Part shown: positions 46,596-55,729 of the stretch, one piece after another
Layout: the number at the start of each line of letters is the position of its first letter
Position numbering within the stretch: the first letter of the stretch is position 1
Origin: Pseudomonas sp. MWU15-20650
Lineage (GTDB): Bacteria > Pseudomonadota > Gammaproteobacteria > Pseudomonadales > Pseudomonadaceae
Direction of reading: 5' to 3'
Length of the DNA stretch: 64,000 bases
NCBI RefSeq assembly: GCF_023242475.1
Contig: NZ_JALJFG010000011.1
Coordinates: 1-64,000 of the forward strand
Made by a program: the position numbers and the translations under genes
Notes under the pieces: model-generated
Told to the model about the DNA's origin: nothing
The model's input: the letters and a program-made list of their open reading frames with translations, nothing else
Database searches by the model: none

Positions 46596-48920
46596 ATGAG
46601 CGAAGTTGAGCGTTATAAACCGTACAAGGGGGCGGCCGCAGGTTGGGGCGCACTGATTGCGGTGACGAAAAACTGGCTGGGCAGTGAAAACGCATTCAAG
46701 AACATCCGCGCGATGCTCAAGACCAACCAGAATGGCGGCTTTGACTGCCCGGGTTGTGCATGGGGCGAGTCGCCGGAAAGCGGCATGGTCAAGTTCTGCG
46801 AGAACGGCGCCAAGGCGGTTAACTGGGAAGCCACCGGGCGCCTGGTCAACCCGGCATTCTTCAATAAATACACGGTGTCGCAGCTGGCGGCGCAAAGTGA
46901 CTATTGGCTTGAGTATCAGGGGCGCCTGACGCACCCGATGCGTTATGACGCCTCGCTGGACCGTTATGTCGAAACCAGTTGGGACGACGCCTTTGCCTTG
47001 ATCGCCAAGCACCTCAAGGAGCTGACGTCGCCGGATCAGGCAGAGTTCTATACCTCGGGCCGTGCCAGTAACGAAGCCGCTTACCTGTATCAGCTGTTCG
47101 TTCGCGCCTACGGTACCAACAACTTCCCCGATTGCTCGAACATGTGCCACGAGGCCAGCGGCCTGGGCATGGACGACAGCGTCGGCGTGGGCAAAGGCAC
47201 GGTGACGTTTGATGACCTGGAGGAGGCCGATGCGATTTTCGTCATCGGGCAGAACCCGGGCACCAACCACCCACGCATGCTCGAGCCGCTGCGCGAGGCG
47301 GTGAAGCGCGGTGCTCAGGTGATTTGTTTCAACCCGCTCAAAGAGCGCGGCCTGGAACGTTTCCAGCACCCGCAGCATCCGCTGGAGATGCTCACCAACG
47401 GCTCCGAACCCACCTCGTCGGCGTACTTCCGTCCGGCCCTGGGGGGCGACATGGCGGCGTTTCGTGGCATCGCCAAGTTCCTGCTGGAATGGGAGCGTGA
47501 TGCGCTGGAGAACAATGGCGAGGCTGTATTCGACCGTGCATTCATTGCCGAACACACCTCCGGCCTCGAGAGCTACCTGGCGGAAGTGGACGCCACTTCG
47601 TGGGAACACATTGTCGAGCAGTCCGGCCTGAGCCTCGCCGACATCGAGCTCGCTGCGCGCATGTACCGCCGCGCCAAACGCGTCATCATGTGCTGGGCGA
47701 TGGGCGTGACCCAGCACACGCACTCGGTGGTGACCGTGCAGGAAATCATCAACGTGCAGCTGTTGCGCGGCAATATCGGCCGGCCGGGGGCAGGGCTGTC
47801 GCCAGTGCGTGGGCACAGTAATGTGCAGGGCGACCGCACCATGGGAATCAACGAGCTGGCGCCGCCGGAGTTGATCAATGCGCTGGAAGCACGTTTTGAT
47901 TTCAAGGTGCCGCGCCGCCATGGTCACAACACGGTAATGGCGATTGCAGCCATGGAAGAGGGGCGCTCCAAAGTCTTCATTGGCCTGGGCGGCAACTTCG
48001 CGCAGGCGACGCCGGACACCCCACGCACCCACGCCGCGTTGCGCAAATGCGACCTGACCGTGCATATCGCCACCAAGCTCAACCGCAGCCATCTGGTGAC
48101 CGGCCGCGAAGCCCTGATCCTGCCGTGCCTGGGCCGTACCGATATCGACATGCAGGAAGAAGGTCCGCAAGGCGTGACGGTGGAAGACACCTTCAGCATG
48201 GTGCACATTTCCCATGGCCAGCTGAAACCCAAGTCGTCATTGATGCGCTCGGAGCCGGCCATTATCGCCGGGATCGCCAATGCGACCCTGGGTAAACACC
48301 CGATCGACTGGCTGTGGGCGGTGGCTGACTACAGCCGTATCCGCGACTTGATCGCCGACACCATTCCCGGCTTCAAGGACTTCAACAAAAAACTGCTGCA
48401 CCCTGGCGGCTTCCACCTGGGCAACAACGCGGCGCAACGCATCTGGAAAACCTCCAGCGGTAAAGCCCAGTTCACCTCTAGCGTGCTGCCTGCTCACTTG
48501 GTCAGCGAAGGCGTGCGCAACCTCGACGTCAAGCCGGACCTGATCCTGCAGACCATGCGTTCCCACGACCAGTACAACACCACGTTGTACGGGCTCGATG
48601 ACCGCTATCGCGGGGTTTATGGCATGCGCGATGTGGTGTTCGTCAATGAGCAGGACATTCGCAAGCTGGGCTACGAGCCAGGGCAAAAGGTCGACATGGT
48701 GTCGCTGTGGGGCGATGGACGGGAGCGTCGGGTCAGCGGCTTCACGTTGATTGCCTACGATATTCCAGCCGGCCAGGCCGCTGCCTATTACCCGGAAACC
48801 AACCCGTTGGTGCCGTTGGAAAGCTACGGCGACCGTACCTATACCCCGACGTCGAAGTTCATCGCCATTCGGCTTGAACCGGCGCCGGCCAGCAACCTGA
48901 TTCAGTCCCTCGGCGCTTGA
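46596..48920 (+). CDS. FdhF/YdeP-family molybdopterin oxidoreductase, distant copy 4
   Basis: A 774-aa enzyme of the same family but clearly a separate lineage: many residue changes, a longer N-terminal insert (WGESPESGMVKFCENG) and no shared promoter block. Cluster cysteines Cys51, Cys54, Cys68 and the metal-site pair Cys184-His185 (SNMCHEASG) are present. The ATG at 46596 follows TTGGAGA; the GTG at 46575 is rejected. It lies upstream of cioA-cioB on the same strand with a hairpin between. It may be the native enzyme of this chromosome. Confidence 0.9.
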   Translation: MSEVERYKPYKGAAAGWGALIAVTKNWLGSENAFKNIRAMLKTNQNGGFDCPGCAWGESPESGMVKFCENGAKAVNWEATGRLVNPAFFNKYTVSQLAAQSDYWLEYQGRLTHPMRYDASLDRYVETSWDDAFALIAKHLKELTSPDQAEFYTSGRASNEAAYLYQLFVRAYGTNNFPDCSNMCHEASGLGMDDSVGVGKGTVTFDDLEEADAIFVIGQNPGTNHPRMLEPLREAVKRGAQVICFNPLKERGLERFQHPQHPLEMLTNGSEPTSSAYFRPALGGDMAAFRGIAKFLLEWERDALENNGEAVFDRAFIAEHTSGLESYLAEVDATSWEHIVEQSGLSLADIELAARMYRRAKRVIMCWAMGVTQHTHSVVTVQEIINVQLLRGNIGRPGAGLSPVRGHSNVQGDRTMGINELAPPELINALEARFDFKVPRRHGHNTVMAIAAMEEGRSKVFIGLGGNFAQATPDTPRTHAALRKCDLTVHIATKLNRSHLVTGREALILPCLGRTDIDMQEEGPQGVTVEDTFSMVHISHGQLKPKSSLMRSEPAIIAGIANATLGKHPIDWLWAVADYSRIRDLIADTIPGFKDFNKKLLHPGGFHLGNNAAQRIWKTSSGKAQFTSSVLPAHLVSEGVRNLDVKPDLILQTMRSHDQYNTTLYGLDDRYRGVYGMRDVVFVNEQDIRKLGYEPGQKVDMVSLWGDGRERRVSGFTLIAYDIPAGQAAAYYPETNPLVPLESYGDRTYTPTSKFIAIRLEPAPASNLIQSLGA

Positions 48921-48926
48921 GCCGGA

Positions 48927-48957
48927 CCGGGGCGGCCTGAGCGTCGCCCCGGGTTTT
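48927..48957 (+). terminator. Terminator after oxidoreductase copy 4
   Basis: CCGGGGCG and CGCCCCGG are perfect 8-bp arms around a 10-base loop, then GTTTTGC. Confidence 0.7.
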
Positions 48958-49033
48958 GCTGATCACTGGACACCGTGCGTCATGGGCCGCGAGGCCCAAG
49001 GCAGCCGGGCTTGACCACTATGAGGGTATCGTC

Positions 49034-50455
49034 ATGTTCAATCTTGAGGCGCTGGACCTGGCGCGAATTCAATTCGCGTTCACGGTCTCGTTTCACATTA
49101 TCTTCCCCGCCATCACCATCGGCCTGGCCAGTTTCCTGGCCGTGCTTGAAGGGCTGTGGCTGAAAACCAACAACTCGGTCTACAAGGACCTGTATCACTT
49201 CTGGTCGAAAATCTTCGCCGTCAACTTCGGCATGGGCGTGGTATCGGGCCTGGTCATGGCTTACGAGTTCGGTACCAACTGGAGTCGGTTTTCTGACTTT
49301 GCCGGGAGCATCACCGGGCCGTTGCTCACCTATGAAGTGTTGACTGCATTCTTCCTGGAGGCAGGCTTCCTGGGCGTGATGCTGTTTGGCTGGAACCGGG
49401 TAGGGCGTGGGTTGCACTTCTTTTCCACGGTCATGGTTGCCATCGGTACGTTGATCTCCACGTTCTGGATTCTGGCCTCCAATAGCTGGATGCAGACACC
49501 GCAGGGGTTTTCCATCGTAGACGGCCGGGTCATGCCGCTGGACTGGTTCGCCATCGTCTTCAACCCGTCGTTCCCGTTCCGCCTGGCGCACATGGCCATT
49601 GCGGCGTTCGTCGCCACCGCGTTTTTTGTCGGTTCGTCGGCCGCCTGGCATCTGCTGCGCAAGAACGACACGCCACCGGTGCGCAAGATGCTTTCAATGG
49701 CGATGTGGATGGCGTTGATCGTGGCGCCGATCCAGGCGGTCGTCGGTGACGCCCATGGCCTGAACACCCTGGAGCACCAACCGGCGAAAATTGCCGCTAT
49801 CGAAGGGCACTGGGAGAACGTCGGTAACGAGGCAACGCCGCTGGTGCTGTTCGGCATTCCCGACATGGACGCCGAAAAGACCCGTTATGCAATCGAAGTC
49901 CCTTACCTGGGCAGCCTCATCCTGACCCACAGCCTGGATAAACAGATCCCGGCGCTCAAGAGCTTCCCTAAAGAGGACCGGCCGAACTCCACGATCATTT
50001 TCTTTAGCTTCCGGATCATGGCCGGGCTCGGGATGTTGATGATCTTCACCGGGTTGCTGGGGCTTGCCTTGCGTCGAAATGGCGCGCTGTATCGCAACCG
50101 CCTGTTCTTGCGCCTGGTGTTGTTCATGGGGCCAACCGGTCTTATCGCGATGCTGGCCGGGTGGATCACCACCGAGGTCGGTCGCCAGCCGTGGGTGGTC
50201 TACGGGCTGCTGCGCACTGCCGATGCGGCGTCCAATCACACCGTCACGCAGTTGAGCATCTCCCTGGCGTTGTTTGTGGTGATCTACTTCTCGGTATTTG
50301 CCGTGGGCATCGGCTACATGATGAAGCTGGTACGCAAGGGCCCGCAGCCCCATCACGACCATCCGCCTCAGGGCGGCCCCGGCCAGGAACGCACGCCACG
50401 CCGTCCCCTGTCCGCTGTCACCGAGACGCTGGCGTCCGGCGACCACACCAACTGA
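49034..50455 (+). CDS. cioA: Cyanide-insensitive quinol oxidase subunit I, copy B
   Basis: 473-aa CydA-family subunit, closely alike to copy A but GC-rich. Segments LARIQFAFTVSFHIIFPAIT, GVVSGLVMAYEFGTNW, VGDAHGLNTLEHQPAKIAA and GRQPWVVYGLLRT are present; the quinol loop is short. I chose ATG at 49034 (GAGGGT upstream, aligns with copy A). cioB follows 15 bases later. Confidence 0.95.
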   Translation: MFNLEALDLARIQFAFTVSFHIIFPAITIGLASFLAVLEGLWLKTNNSVYKDLYHFWSKIFAVNFGMGVVSGLVMAYEFGTNWSRFSDFAGSITGPLLTYEVLTAFFLEAGFLGVMLFGWNRVGRGLHFFSTVMVAIGTLISTFWILASNSWMQTPQGFSIVDGRVMPLDWFAIVFNPSFPFRLAHMAIAAFVATAFFVGSSAAWHLLRKNDTPPVRKMLSMAMWMALIVAPIQAVVGDAHGLNTLEHQPAKIAAIEGHWENVGNEATPLVLFGIPDMDAEKTRYAIEVPYLGSLILTHSLDKQIPALKSFPKEDRPNSTIIFFSFRIMAGLGMLMIFTGLLGLALRRNGALYRNRLFLRLVLFMGPTGLIAMLAGWITTEVGRQPWVVYGLLRTADAASNHTVTQLSISLALFVVIYFSVFAVGIGYMMKLVRKGPQPHHDHPPQGGPGQERTPRRPLSAVTETLASGDHTN

Positions 50456-50470
50456 TCAAGGGGATTACAC

Positions 50471-51487
50471 ATGGGCATTCAAGGTATAGACCTGTCGTTG
50501 ATCTGGGGCGTGATCATTGCCTTCGGGGTGATGATGTACGTGATCATGGATGGCTTCGACCTGGGGTTGGGCATCCTGTTTCCGTTGATCCCGGACGAGC
50601 AGGAGCGCGACGTGATGATGAACACCGTGGCGCCGGTGTGGGACGGCAACGAGACCTGGCTGATCCTCGGCGGGGCGGCGTTGTACGGTGCGTTTCCGCT
50701 GGCCTATTCGGTGATTCTGGAGGCGTTGTACCTGCCGCTGATCTTCATGCTGGCTGGGCTGATCTTTCGCGGTGTGGCGTTTGAATTCCGCTTCAAGGCC
50801 AGCCCGCAAAAGCGGCATATCTGGGACATGGCCTTTATCGGCGGTTCGTTCCTGGCGACCTTTTGCCAGGGCGTGGTGATTGGTACCTACATTGCCGGCA
50901 TCCCCGTGGTGAATCGCCAGTTTGCCGGTGGCACCCTGGATTGGTTGTCGCCATTCCCGCTGTTCTGCGGCGTGGGGCTTGTGGTGGCCTACGCATTGCT
51001 GGGCAGCACCTGGTTGCTGGTCAAGACCGAAGGCATGCTTGAATCGCGGATGCGCCTGTTCAGTCACTACCTGGCGTTCGCGCTGATGGCGGTGGTGGCG
51101 GTGTTGTGTGTATGGACACCGTGGCTGCACCCGGAAATTGCCACGCGCTGGTTCGCCCATGCCCACATCGCGGTGTTCGGCGTACTGATGCTGCTGGGGG
51201 TACTGGCCCTGGTCGGGCTGTTGAAGACCTTGCGTCAACATCACTCCCACTGGCCGTTCGTGTTCACGCTGGTGCTGGTATTCCTGGGTTATATCGGCCT
51301 GGCCTTCAGCATCTGGCCGAATATCGTGCCGCCGTCCATCAGCCTGTGGGACGCCGCATCACCACCGTCCAGCCAGTTGTTCATCCTGATTGGCACCTTG
51401 TTCATCCTGCCGATCATCCTGATGTACACCTGCTGGAGCTACTACGTGTTCCGCGGCAAAGTGAGGATTGGCGATGGCTACCATTAA
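50471..51487 (+). CDS. cioB: Cyanide-insensitive quinol oxidase subunit II, copy B
   Basis: 338-aa CydB-family subunit with eight helices: DGFDLGLGILFP, NTVAPVWDGNETWLILGG, FSIWPNIVPPSISLWDAASP. AAGGGGA stands before the ATG. It overlaps the next small gene by 14 bases, so the operon continues into two tiny membrane proteins. Confidence 0.95.
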   Translation: MGIQGIDLSLIWGVIIAFGVMMYVIMDGFDLGLGILFPLIPDEQERDVMMNTVAPVWDGNETWLILGGAALYGAFPLAYSVILEALYLPLIFMLAGLIFRGVAFEFRFKASPQKRHIWDMAFIGGSFLATFCQGVVIGTYIAGIPVVNRQFAGGTLDWLSPFPLFCGVGLVVAYALLGSTWLLVKTEGMLESRMRLFSHYLAFALMAVVAVLCVWTPWLHPEIATRWFAHAHIAVFGVLMLLGVLALVGLLKTLRQHHSHWPFVFTLVLVFLGYIGLAFSIWPNIVPPSISLWDAASPPSSQLFILIGTLFILPIILMYTCWSYYVFRGKVRIGDGYH

Positions 51488-51611
51488 GGCTGAAAAACCG
51501 CTGCCTTTTTACAAGCAGGTGGCGCAGTTGAGCCTGCTGTTTTTAGGTGGGCTGATCATGTTGGCCGCCACTCCGGCCCTGACGATGGAGTTGACCCATG
51601 GAACGCTCTGA
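51474..51611 (+). CDS. 45-aa single-helix membrane protein after cioB
   Basis: It starts at ATG inside the end of cioB: MATIKAEKPLPFYKQVAQLS, then a hydrophobic helix (LLFLGGLIMLAATPAL) and a short tail. It overlaps the following gene by 14 bases. Position and form are like the accessory peptides of bd oxidases (CydX-type), but the sequence is not that family. It is absent from the module A cio operon. Confidence 0.6.
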   Translation: MATIKAEKPLPFYKQVAQLSLLFLGGLIMLAATPALTMELTHGTL

Positions 51612-51759
51612 AGTGTCGCAAACCCAACATAAGCCGGGCCCCTGGTACCAGCGGGTGCTTTGGCTGATCGCTATTTGGTTCGCCAGTGTGGTCGCACTCG
51701 GCATCGTGGCCAGTGGTTTTCGCTGGATGATGCACATGGCCGGCATGACCAGCCATTAA
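51598..51759 (+). CDS. 53-aa DUF2474-like oxidase accessory protein
   Basis: MERSEVSQTQHKPGPWYQRV, then one membrane helix (LWLIAIWFASVVALGIVA) and a short end. This matches the form of DUF2474 proteins found after cioB in Pseudomonas, presumed small subunits of the oxidase. The start overlaps the preceding small gene. Confidence 0.75.
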   Translation: MERSEVSQTQHKPGPWYQRVLWLIAIWFASVVALGIVASGFRWMMHMAGMTSH

Positions 51760-51820
51760 GCGCGCATTTCACCCCATGAAAGGCCGGCGCTCAAGGTAGC
51801 GCCGGATCCAGGAGAGCACC

Positions 51821-52060
51821 ATGTCGGAACGTATTGATAAAACGCATCCCGTTGAATACAAGACAAAAAAAGGAATTGTGGTACAGATTGGCTTCAGTTG
51901 GAGCCCGCCCCTCGATGTGCCGGTTGGGGCTACGCTGACCCTGGCAGGGTCAACGTCCCCCGAAGCCTTTGTCGAGGGTGCTCATTGGGACAGTTACGAC
52001 CAAGCGTTTAAGGCAGCGCAAGACGCCGCCGAGCGCTGGGTTAATTTTCTGCCTCGATAA
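51821..52060 (+). CDS. 79-aa conserved protein, copy B
   Basis: Paralogue of the protein at 32992, same length, with shared MSERID, IGFSWSPPLDVPVGATLT and AAERWVN segments. A GGATCCAGGAGAG ribosome region matches that of copy A. It lies 61 bases after the oxidase accessory gene and before a strong terminator, so it is probably the last gene of the cio operon. Function unknown. Confidence 0.8.
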   Translation: MSERIDKTHPVEYKTKKGIVVQIGFSWSPPLDVPVGATLTLAGSTSPEAFVEGAHWDSYDQAFKAAQDAAERWVNFLPR

Positions 52061-52101
52061 ACACCACGGGCGCGCTCCGTTGCCTGCACTAAACACACGA
52101 A

Positions 52102-52129
52102 AAGCCATTCAAGCGAATGGCTTTTTTTT
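52102..52129 (+). terminator. Terminator after the cio operon
   Basis: AAGCCATTC-aagc-GAATGGCTT then TTTTTT: a 9-bp perfect stem with a long T-run. Confidence 0.92.
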
Positions 52130-52294
52130 GCCTGCGCGTTGAGCAATCGCGGCTTCGGCGCTGTTTCATGGCAGCGTCAACGCAGGAAAAACCGATAGCC
52201 ATCAACTTGAAATGTTTAAGTGGTTTAATGTGCCAGTCGGCCCGCGATGGAACCGCAAGCCGACGCTCATTGATTCACCCTAAGGAGCTACACC

Positions 52295-53152
52295 ATGCAA
52301 GGACGTATGAAGTTCAAACACCTGGCGTTTCTGTTGATCCCGCTTGTCGCCGCCTGTACGACACCCGATAGATCCCGTGAATCCGCCGTCACGCCTCAGG
52401 CCCAGCCACAACAGGCATTGCCGTTCGACAACTGCTCGGTCGGCTGCCCGGCCGGCGGTAGCCCCCTGACGTTGAACCGCCAGGCGTACACACTGAACAA
52501 CAACGGCTCGACCAAGTTTGCCAACTGGGTGTCGTACCGGATCACCAAGGACACCCCGGCCAGCGGTCGCTCGCGTGACTGGAGGACCGACCCGGACATC
52601 CCGGCCGGCGAGACGCTCGACCCGGTCGATTACAACGGCGCCAATGTCGCGCTCAAAGTCGACCGTGGCCATCAGGCCAACCTCGCGTCGATGGCTGGCG
52701 TGCCCGACTGGCAAACCCTCAATTACCTGTCCAACATCACGCCGCAGAAGGCCGACCTCAACCAGGGACCGTGGGCGCGCCTCGAAGATCAGGAGCGTAA
52801 CCTCAGCAAAGACCCCGGCATTGACCAGGTGTATGTCGCCACCGGGCCGCTCTATGAGCATTTTGTCGGCACGTTGCCAGGGACGAACAAGGTGCACACC
52901 ATTCCCAGTGGCTACTGGAAAATCATCTTCGTTGGCAGCTCACCTGAAAACGGGGTGTATGCCTCGTTCGTGATGAATCAGGAAACGCCCAAAGGCGCGA
53001 ACTTCTGTGACTACCAGGTGACCGTCAGCCAAATCGAAGAGCGCTCGGGGCTGAGGTTCTGGAGCAACCTGCCACAAGCGCTGCAGGCCGCGCTGAAGGC
53101 CAAGCAGGGTCAATTGCCGAGCCGGATCGGCTGCAAGCAGGTAGGTGCCTGA
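52295..53152 (+). CDS. DNA/RNA non-specific endonuclease, lipoprotein
   Basis: A 285-aa nuclease of the Serratia NucA type. An N-terminal signal ends in the lipobox LVAAC (Cys20), so it is probably lipid-anchored outside the cytoplasm. The active-site motif reads DRGHQANLASM, followed by YLSNITPQKADLNQGPWARLE with the metal-binding Asn. Cysteines near the middle and end may form disulfides. AAGGAG precedes the ATG. It may degrade external nucleic acid for nutrients. Confidence 0.9.
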   Translation: MQGRMKFKHLAFLLIPLVAACTTPDRSRESAVTPQAQPQQALPFDNCSVGCPAGGSPLTLNRQAYTLNNNGSTKFANWVSYRITKDTPASGRSRDWRTDPDIPAGETLDPVDYNGANVALKVDRGHQANLASMAGVPDWQTLNYLSNITPQKADLNQGPWARLEDQERNLSKDPGIDQVYVATGPLYEHFVGTLPGTNKVHTIPSGYWKIIFVGSSPENGVYASFVMNQETPKGANFCDYQVTVSQIEERSGLRFWSNLPQALQAALKAKQGQLPSRIGCKQVGA

Positions 53153-53186
53153 CTTAGCCGTTCAGCAACTCCAACGACGCGGGCTG

Positions 53187-54539
53187 TCACGGGGTGGTGT
53201 GAAGCCATACCGTGACACACAGCCCGCGCTGTTCCAGCGTATCGCTGAATGACAGCTGCACCCGTGCGCCCGTGCGTTCGGCGATCGCCTTGACGATCGA
53301 TAAGCCCAGCCCGGAGCCGGCTTCGTCGGTGCCCAGGCTGCGGTAGAACGGGTCGAATACCCGTTCGCGCTCTTGGGCGGGAATGCCGGGGCCGGAGTCC
53401 TTGACCTGCAGTTGAACGGCGCCTGGCATCAGCGCCACCGACAGGTCGATACGCCCGCCCGGCGGGGTATAGCGGATGGCGTTGTCCACCAGGTTCTTCA
53501 CCAGGGTGAACAGGTCCATTGCGTTGAAGACCACCCGCACATCCTCGGCGCCTTCCACGCCGATATCGATCTGCTTGAGGTCGGCCAGCGGCAGCAAATC
53601 TTCCAGCACTTGCCGATACACGTCATGCACCGACAACGGGGTGGTGGCCCGCTCCGCTGTCGATTGCGCGGCCGCCAGGCTCAGGAGTTGGTCGATGAGT
53701 TTTCGGCCGCGTTCGATCCCCCGGTACAACGGTTCAAAACGCTCACGGCTCAGCGCTGACAGGTCGGTGGCGGCCAGCCGGTCGGCTTGCAGGGACAAGG
53801 CGGTCATGGGCGAGCGCAGTTCATGGGCGGCATCGGCGACAAAGCGGCGTTGGCTGTCCATGGATTGCGCCACGCGGGCCAGCAAGCGATTGATGGCGAC
53901 CACGAACGGGCGGACTTCGGTGGGCAGGTGCTGCTCATCGATGGGGTGCAGTGCCTGTTCGGCCCGCTGGTCGATTTCCGCCGCCAGTACCCCAATCGGG
54001 CGAAACAGCTTGCGCACCAGGTCACCCACCACCAGCAGCAGTACCGGAAACAACACCAGGAACGGCAACAAGCTACGCCAGGCGCTCTCGCGCGCGTCCT
54101 TGTCACGGGCATCTTGCTCCTGGGCCACGGCAATGCGCTCGCCCTGTGCCGTGGTGTGCACCAGGACACGGAAGGCTTCGCTCGCCACCTCCACAGTCGA
54201 CAAGCCGTCGGCGAGGGTGGTGGGAAAGGGCAGGGGCAGCGCCTCATCGGTGGCGCCCGTGGCGTGCTGGCCGTCACCCAGGTACTGGACGATCACCCGG
54301 GACTCTTCATCATCCCCCACCAGCGCCGTGCCTTGCGGGTAGCGCAGGGTCATGTGCTGGCGATCGAACAACATCGCCACCTGGCGCAAGGTGGCGTCCT
54401 GTTGTTCGTGGGCTTCTTCAAAGGCCGAGACAAAGGCAAACACGCTGGCTACCAGCGCCACCAGCAGAATCGCCAGGGACAGGGTCACCGACAACCGCAG
54501 TTGGACCGACTCGCTCAAACGCTTTTTGAAACCATCCAT
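53187..54539 (-). CDS. Sensor histidine kinase
   Basis: 450-aa inner-membrane kinase. Helix near 18-40, periplasmic domain of about 110 residues, second helix near 155-175, HAMP, phospho-acceptor His in FVADAAHELRSPM, then N, G1 and G2 boxes (NLVDNAIRYTPPGG, DSGPGIP, GSGLGLSIVKAIAERTGA). Its start overlaps the regulator gene by 25 bases, so they form a pair. QseC-like in layout. Signal unknown. Confidence 0.93.
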   Translation of the reverse strand: MDGFKKRLSESVQLRLSVTLSLAILLVALVASVFAFVSAFEEAHEQQDATLRQVAMLFDRQHMTLRYPQGTALVGDDEESRVIVQYLGDGQHATGATDEALPLPFPTTLADGLSTVEVASEAFRVLVHTTAQGERIAVAQEQDARDKDARESAWRSLLPFLVLFPVLLLVVGDLVRKLFRPIGVLAAEIDQRAEQALHPIDEQHLPTEVRPFVVAINRLLARVAQSMDSQRRFVADAAHELRSPMTALSLQADRLAATDLSALSRERFEPLYRGIERGRKLIDQLLSLAAAQSTAERATTPLSVHDVYRQVLEDLLPLADLKQIDIGVEGAEDVRVVFNAMDLFTLVKNLVDNAIRYTPPGGRIDLSVALMPGAVQLQVKDSGPGIPAQERERVFDPFYRSLGTDEAGSGLGLSIVKAIAERTGARVQLSFSDTLEQRGLCVTVWLHTTP

Positions 54540-55180
54540 CCCATGCCCCTGACGTTCTTGATCACATGACTTCCCAACTTGCGCCGCAGGGCGTGAATCA
54601 AGAACTCGATGGCATTGCTTTCGACCTCGTTGCCCCACCCATACAGGCGGTCTTCCAGGTCGCTGCGTGAGAGGATCGCTCCCGGACGAATCAGCAGGGC
54701 TTGCAGCAGTGCAAACTCGCGACTGGACAGCGCCACGTCAGGGTGCTCCTCGGTGCTGGCTTGCTTGGACAGCAGGTCCAGCGAGACCACCCCGTTGCCC
54801 AATAGCGGCAGCGCGCTGCCACCTTTACGGCGCAGTACCGCGCGCATGCGTGCGAGCAATTCCGGGATGTCGAAGGGTTTGAGCAAATAGTCATCCGCTC
54901 CGCCGTCGAGCCCGCGCAGGCGGTCGTCGAGGCTGTCACGGGCGGTGATGATGAGCAAGGGCACGGGGTTGTTGCGCGCTCGAATCGTGTCCAGCACATC
55001 GAGGCCGTCCTTGCCGGGCAGGCCGAGGTCCAGCAGCACCAGGTCGTAGGGCTGGGTGTCGAGTGCGGCCAGGGCCGTCAGGCCGTTCTTTACCCAGTCG
55101 GTGGCATAGCTCGCATCGCTGAGTGCGCGCTGGAGGGCGTCGCCAATCATCGGGTCGTCTTCGACCAGCAGTATCCGCAT
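54515..55180 (-). CDS. OmpR-family response regulator
   Basis: 221 aa: receiver domain with acidic pocket EDD and phospho-acceptor Asp51 (LVLLDLGLPG), Lys in LLKPFD, and a C-terminal winged helix (SREFALLQALLIRPG ... NAIEFLIHALRRKLG). The ATG at 55180 starts MRILLVEDDP; the frame is open to 55255. Partner of the downstream kinase. QseB/PmrA type. Confidence 0.93.
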   Translation of the reverse strand: MRILLVEDDPMIGDALQRALSDASYATDWVKNGLTALAALDTQPYDLVLLDLGLPGKDGLDVLDTIRARNNPVPLLIITARDSLDDRLRGLDGGADDYLLKPFDIPELLARMRAVLRRKGGSALPLLGNGVVSLDLLSKQASTEEHPDVALSSREFALLQALLIRPGAILSRSDLEDRLYGWGNEVESNAIEFLIHALRRKLGSHVIKNVRGMGWMVSKSV

Positions 55181-55277
55181 GTCGTTTTCTATCCCAAAGG
55201 GTAGGCGCAAAAAAACAAACGCGGCGAGGTGATCGCCGCGTTCGTATTGAAGCACTTGCGCCGGCGTTTGTCCGGTA

Positions 55278-55706
55278 TCAGCCCTTCATCAGGTCGAAGG
55301 TCTTGAGCAGGTCATTCATCGAGGATTGGCAGTCGGCCTGGTTCGGGTTGCCGTCACGCAATGCCGAGAGCGCGCGGTCGATGGCTTTGTCCAGCACGTG
55401 CCAGTCGTTGGCAGCGCGTGGCTTGATACCGGCTTCGGCGGCGTCCCACTGGGTCTCCAGGTCTTTGATACGGGTTTTGGCGCCTGCCAGGTCGTTCTTG
55501 GCGACCAGCGCGGAGACGTCCACCGCAATGCTGCGGAACTCGGTCAAGTCACCCAGTTTCGACGCTTGGCGTTGGCTGCTGGTTGAGCCGGCATCGGCAC
55601 TGGCGTTGGGCTTGTCAGCAGGTTTTGAGCAGCCGGTGGCGATACCCAGCATAAAGATCGCTGAAACAATGGCGGCGTGACGAATCATGTTTTGAACTTT
55701 GCTCAT
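55278..55706 (-). CDS. Small lipoprotein of unknown function
   Basis: 142 aa with a signal peptide ending in the lipobox GIATGC, a Ser/Ala-rich linker, then a helical domain ([22 protein letters not shown] and following) that looks like a helical bundle. AAGGAAAC precedes ATG 55706. It lies between the COG4705-like membrane protein and the regulator gene on one strand; the four genes may form one operon. Function not recognised. Confidence 0.75.
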   Translation of the reverse strand: MSKVQNMIRHAAIVSAIFMLGIATGCSKPADKPNASADAGSTSSQRQASKLGDLTEFRSIAVDVSALVAKNDLAGAKTRIKDLETQWDAAEAGIKPRAANDWHVLDKAIDRALSALRDGNPNQADCQSSMNDLLKTFDLMKG

Positions 55707-55729
55707 GACGGTTTCCTTGAGGTGAATAT

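Noticed and set aside
46569..48215. 548-aa antisense frame over oxidoreductase copy 4
   Set aside because: Shadow of a strong coding gene; no ribosome site or family motif.
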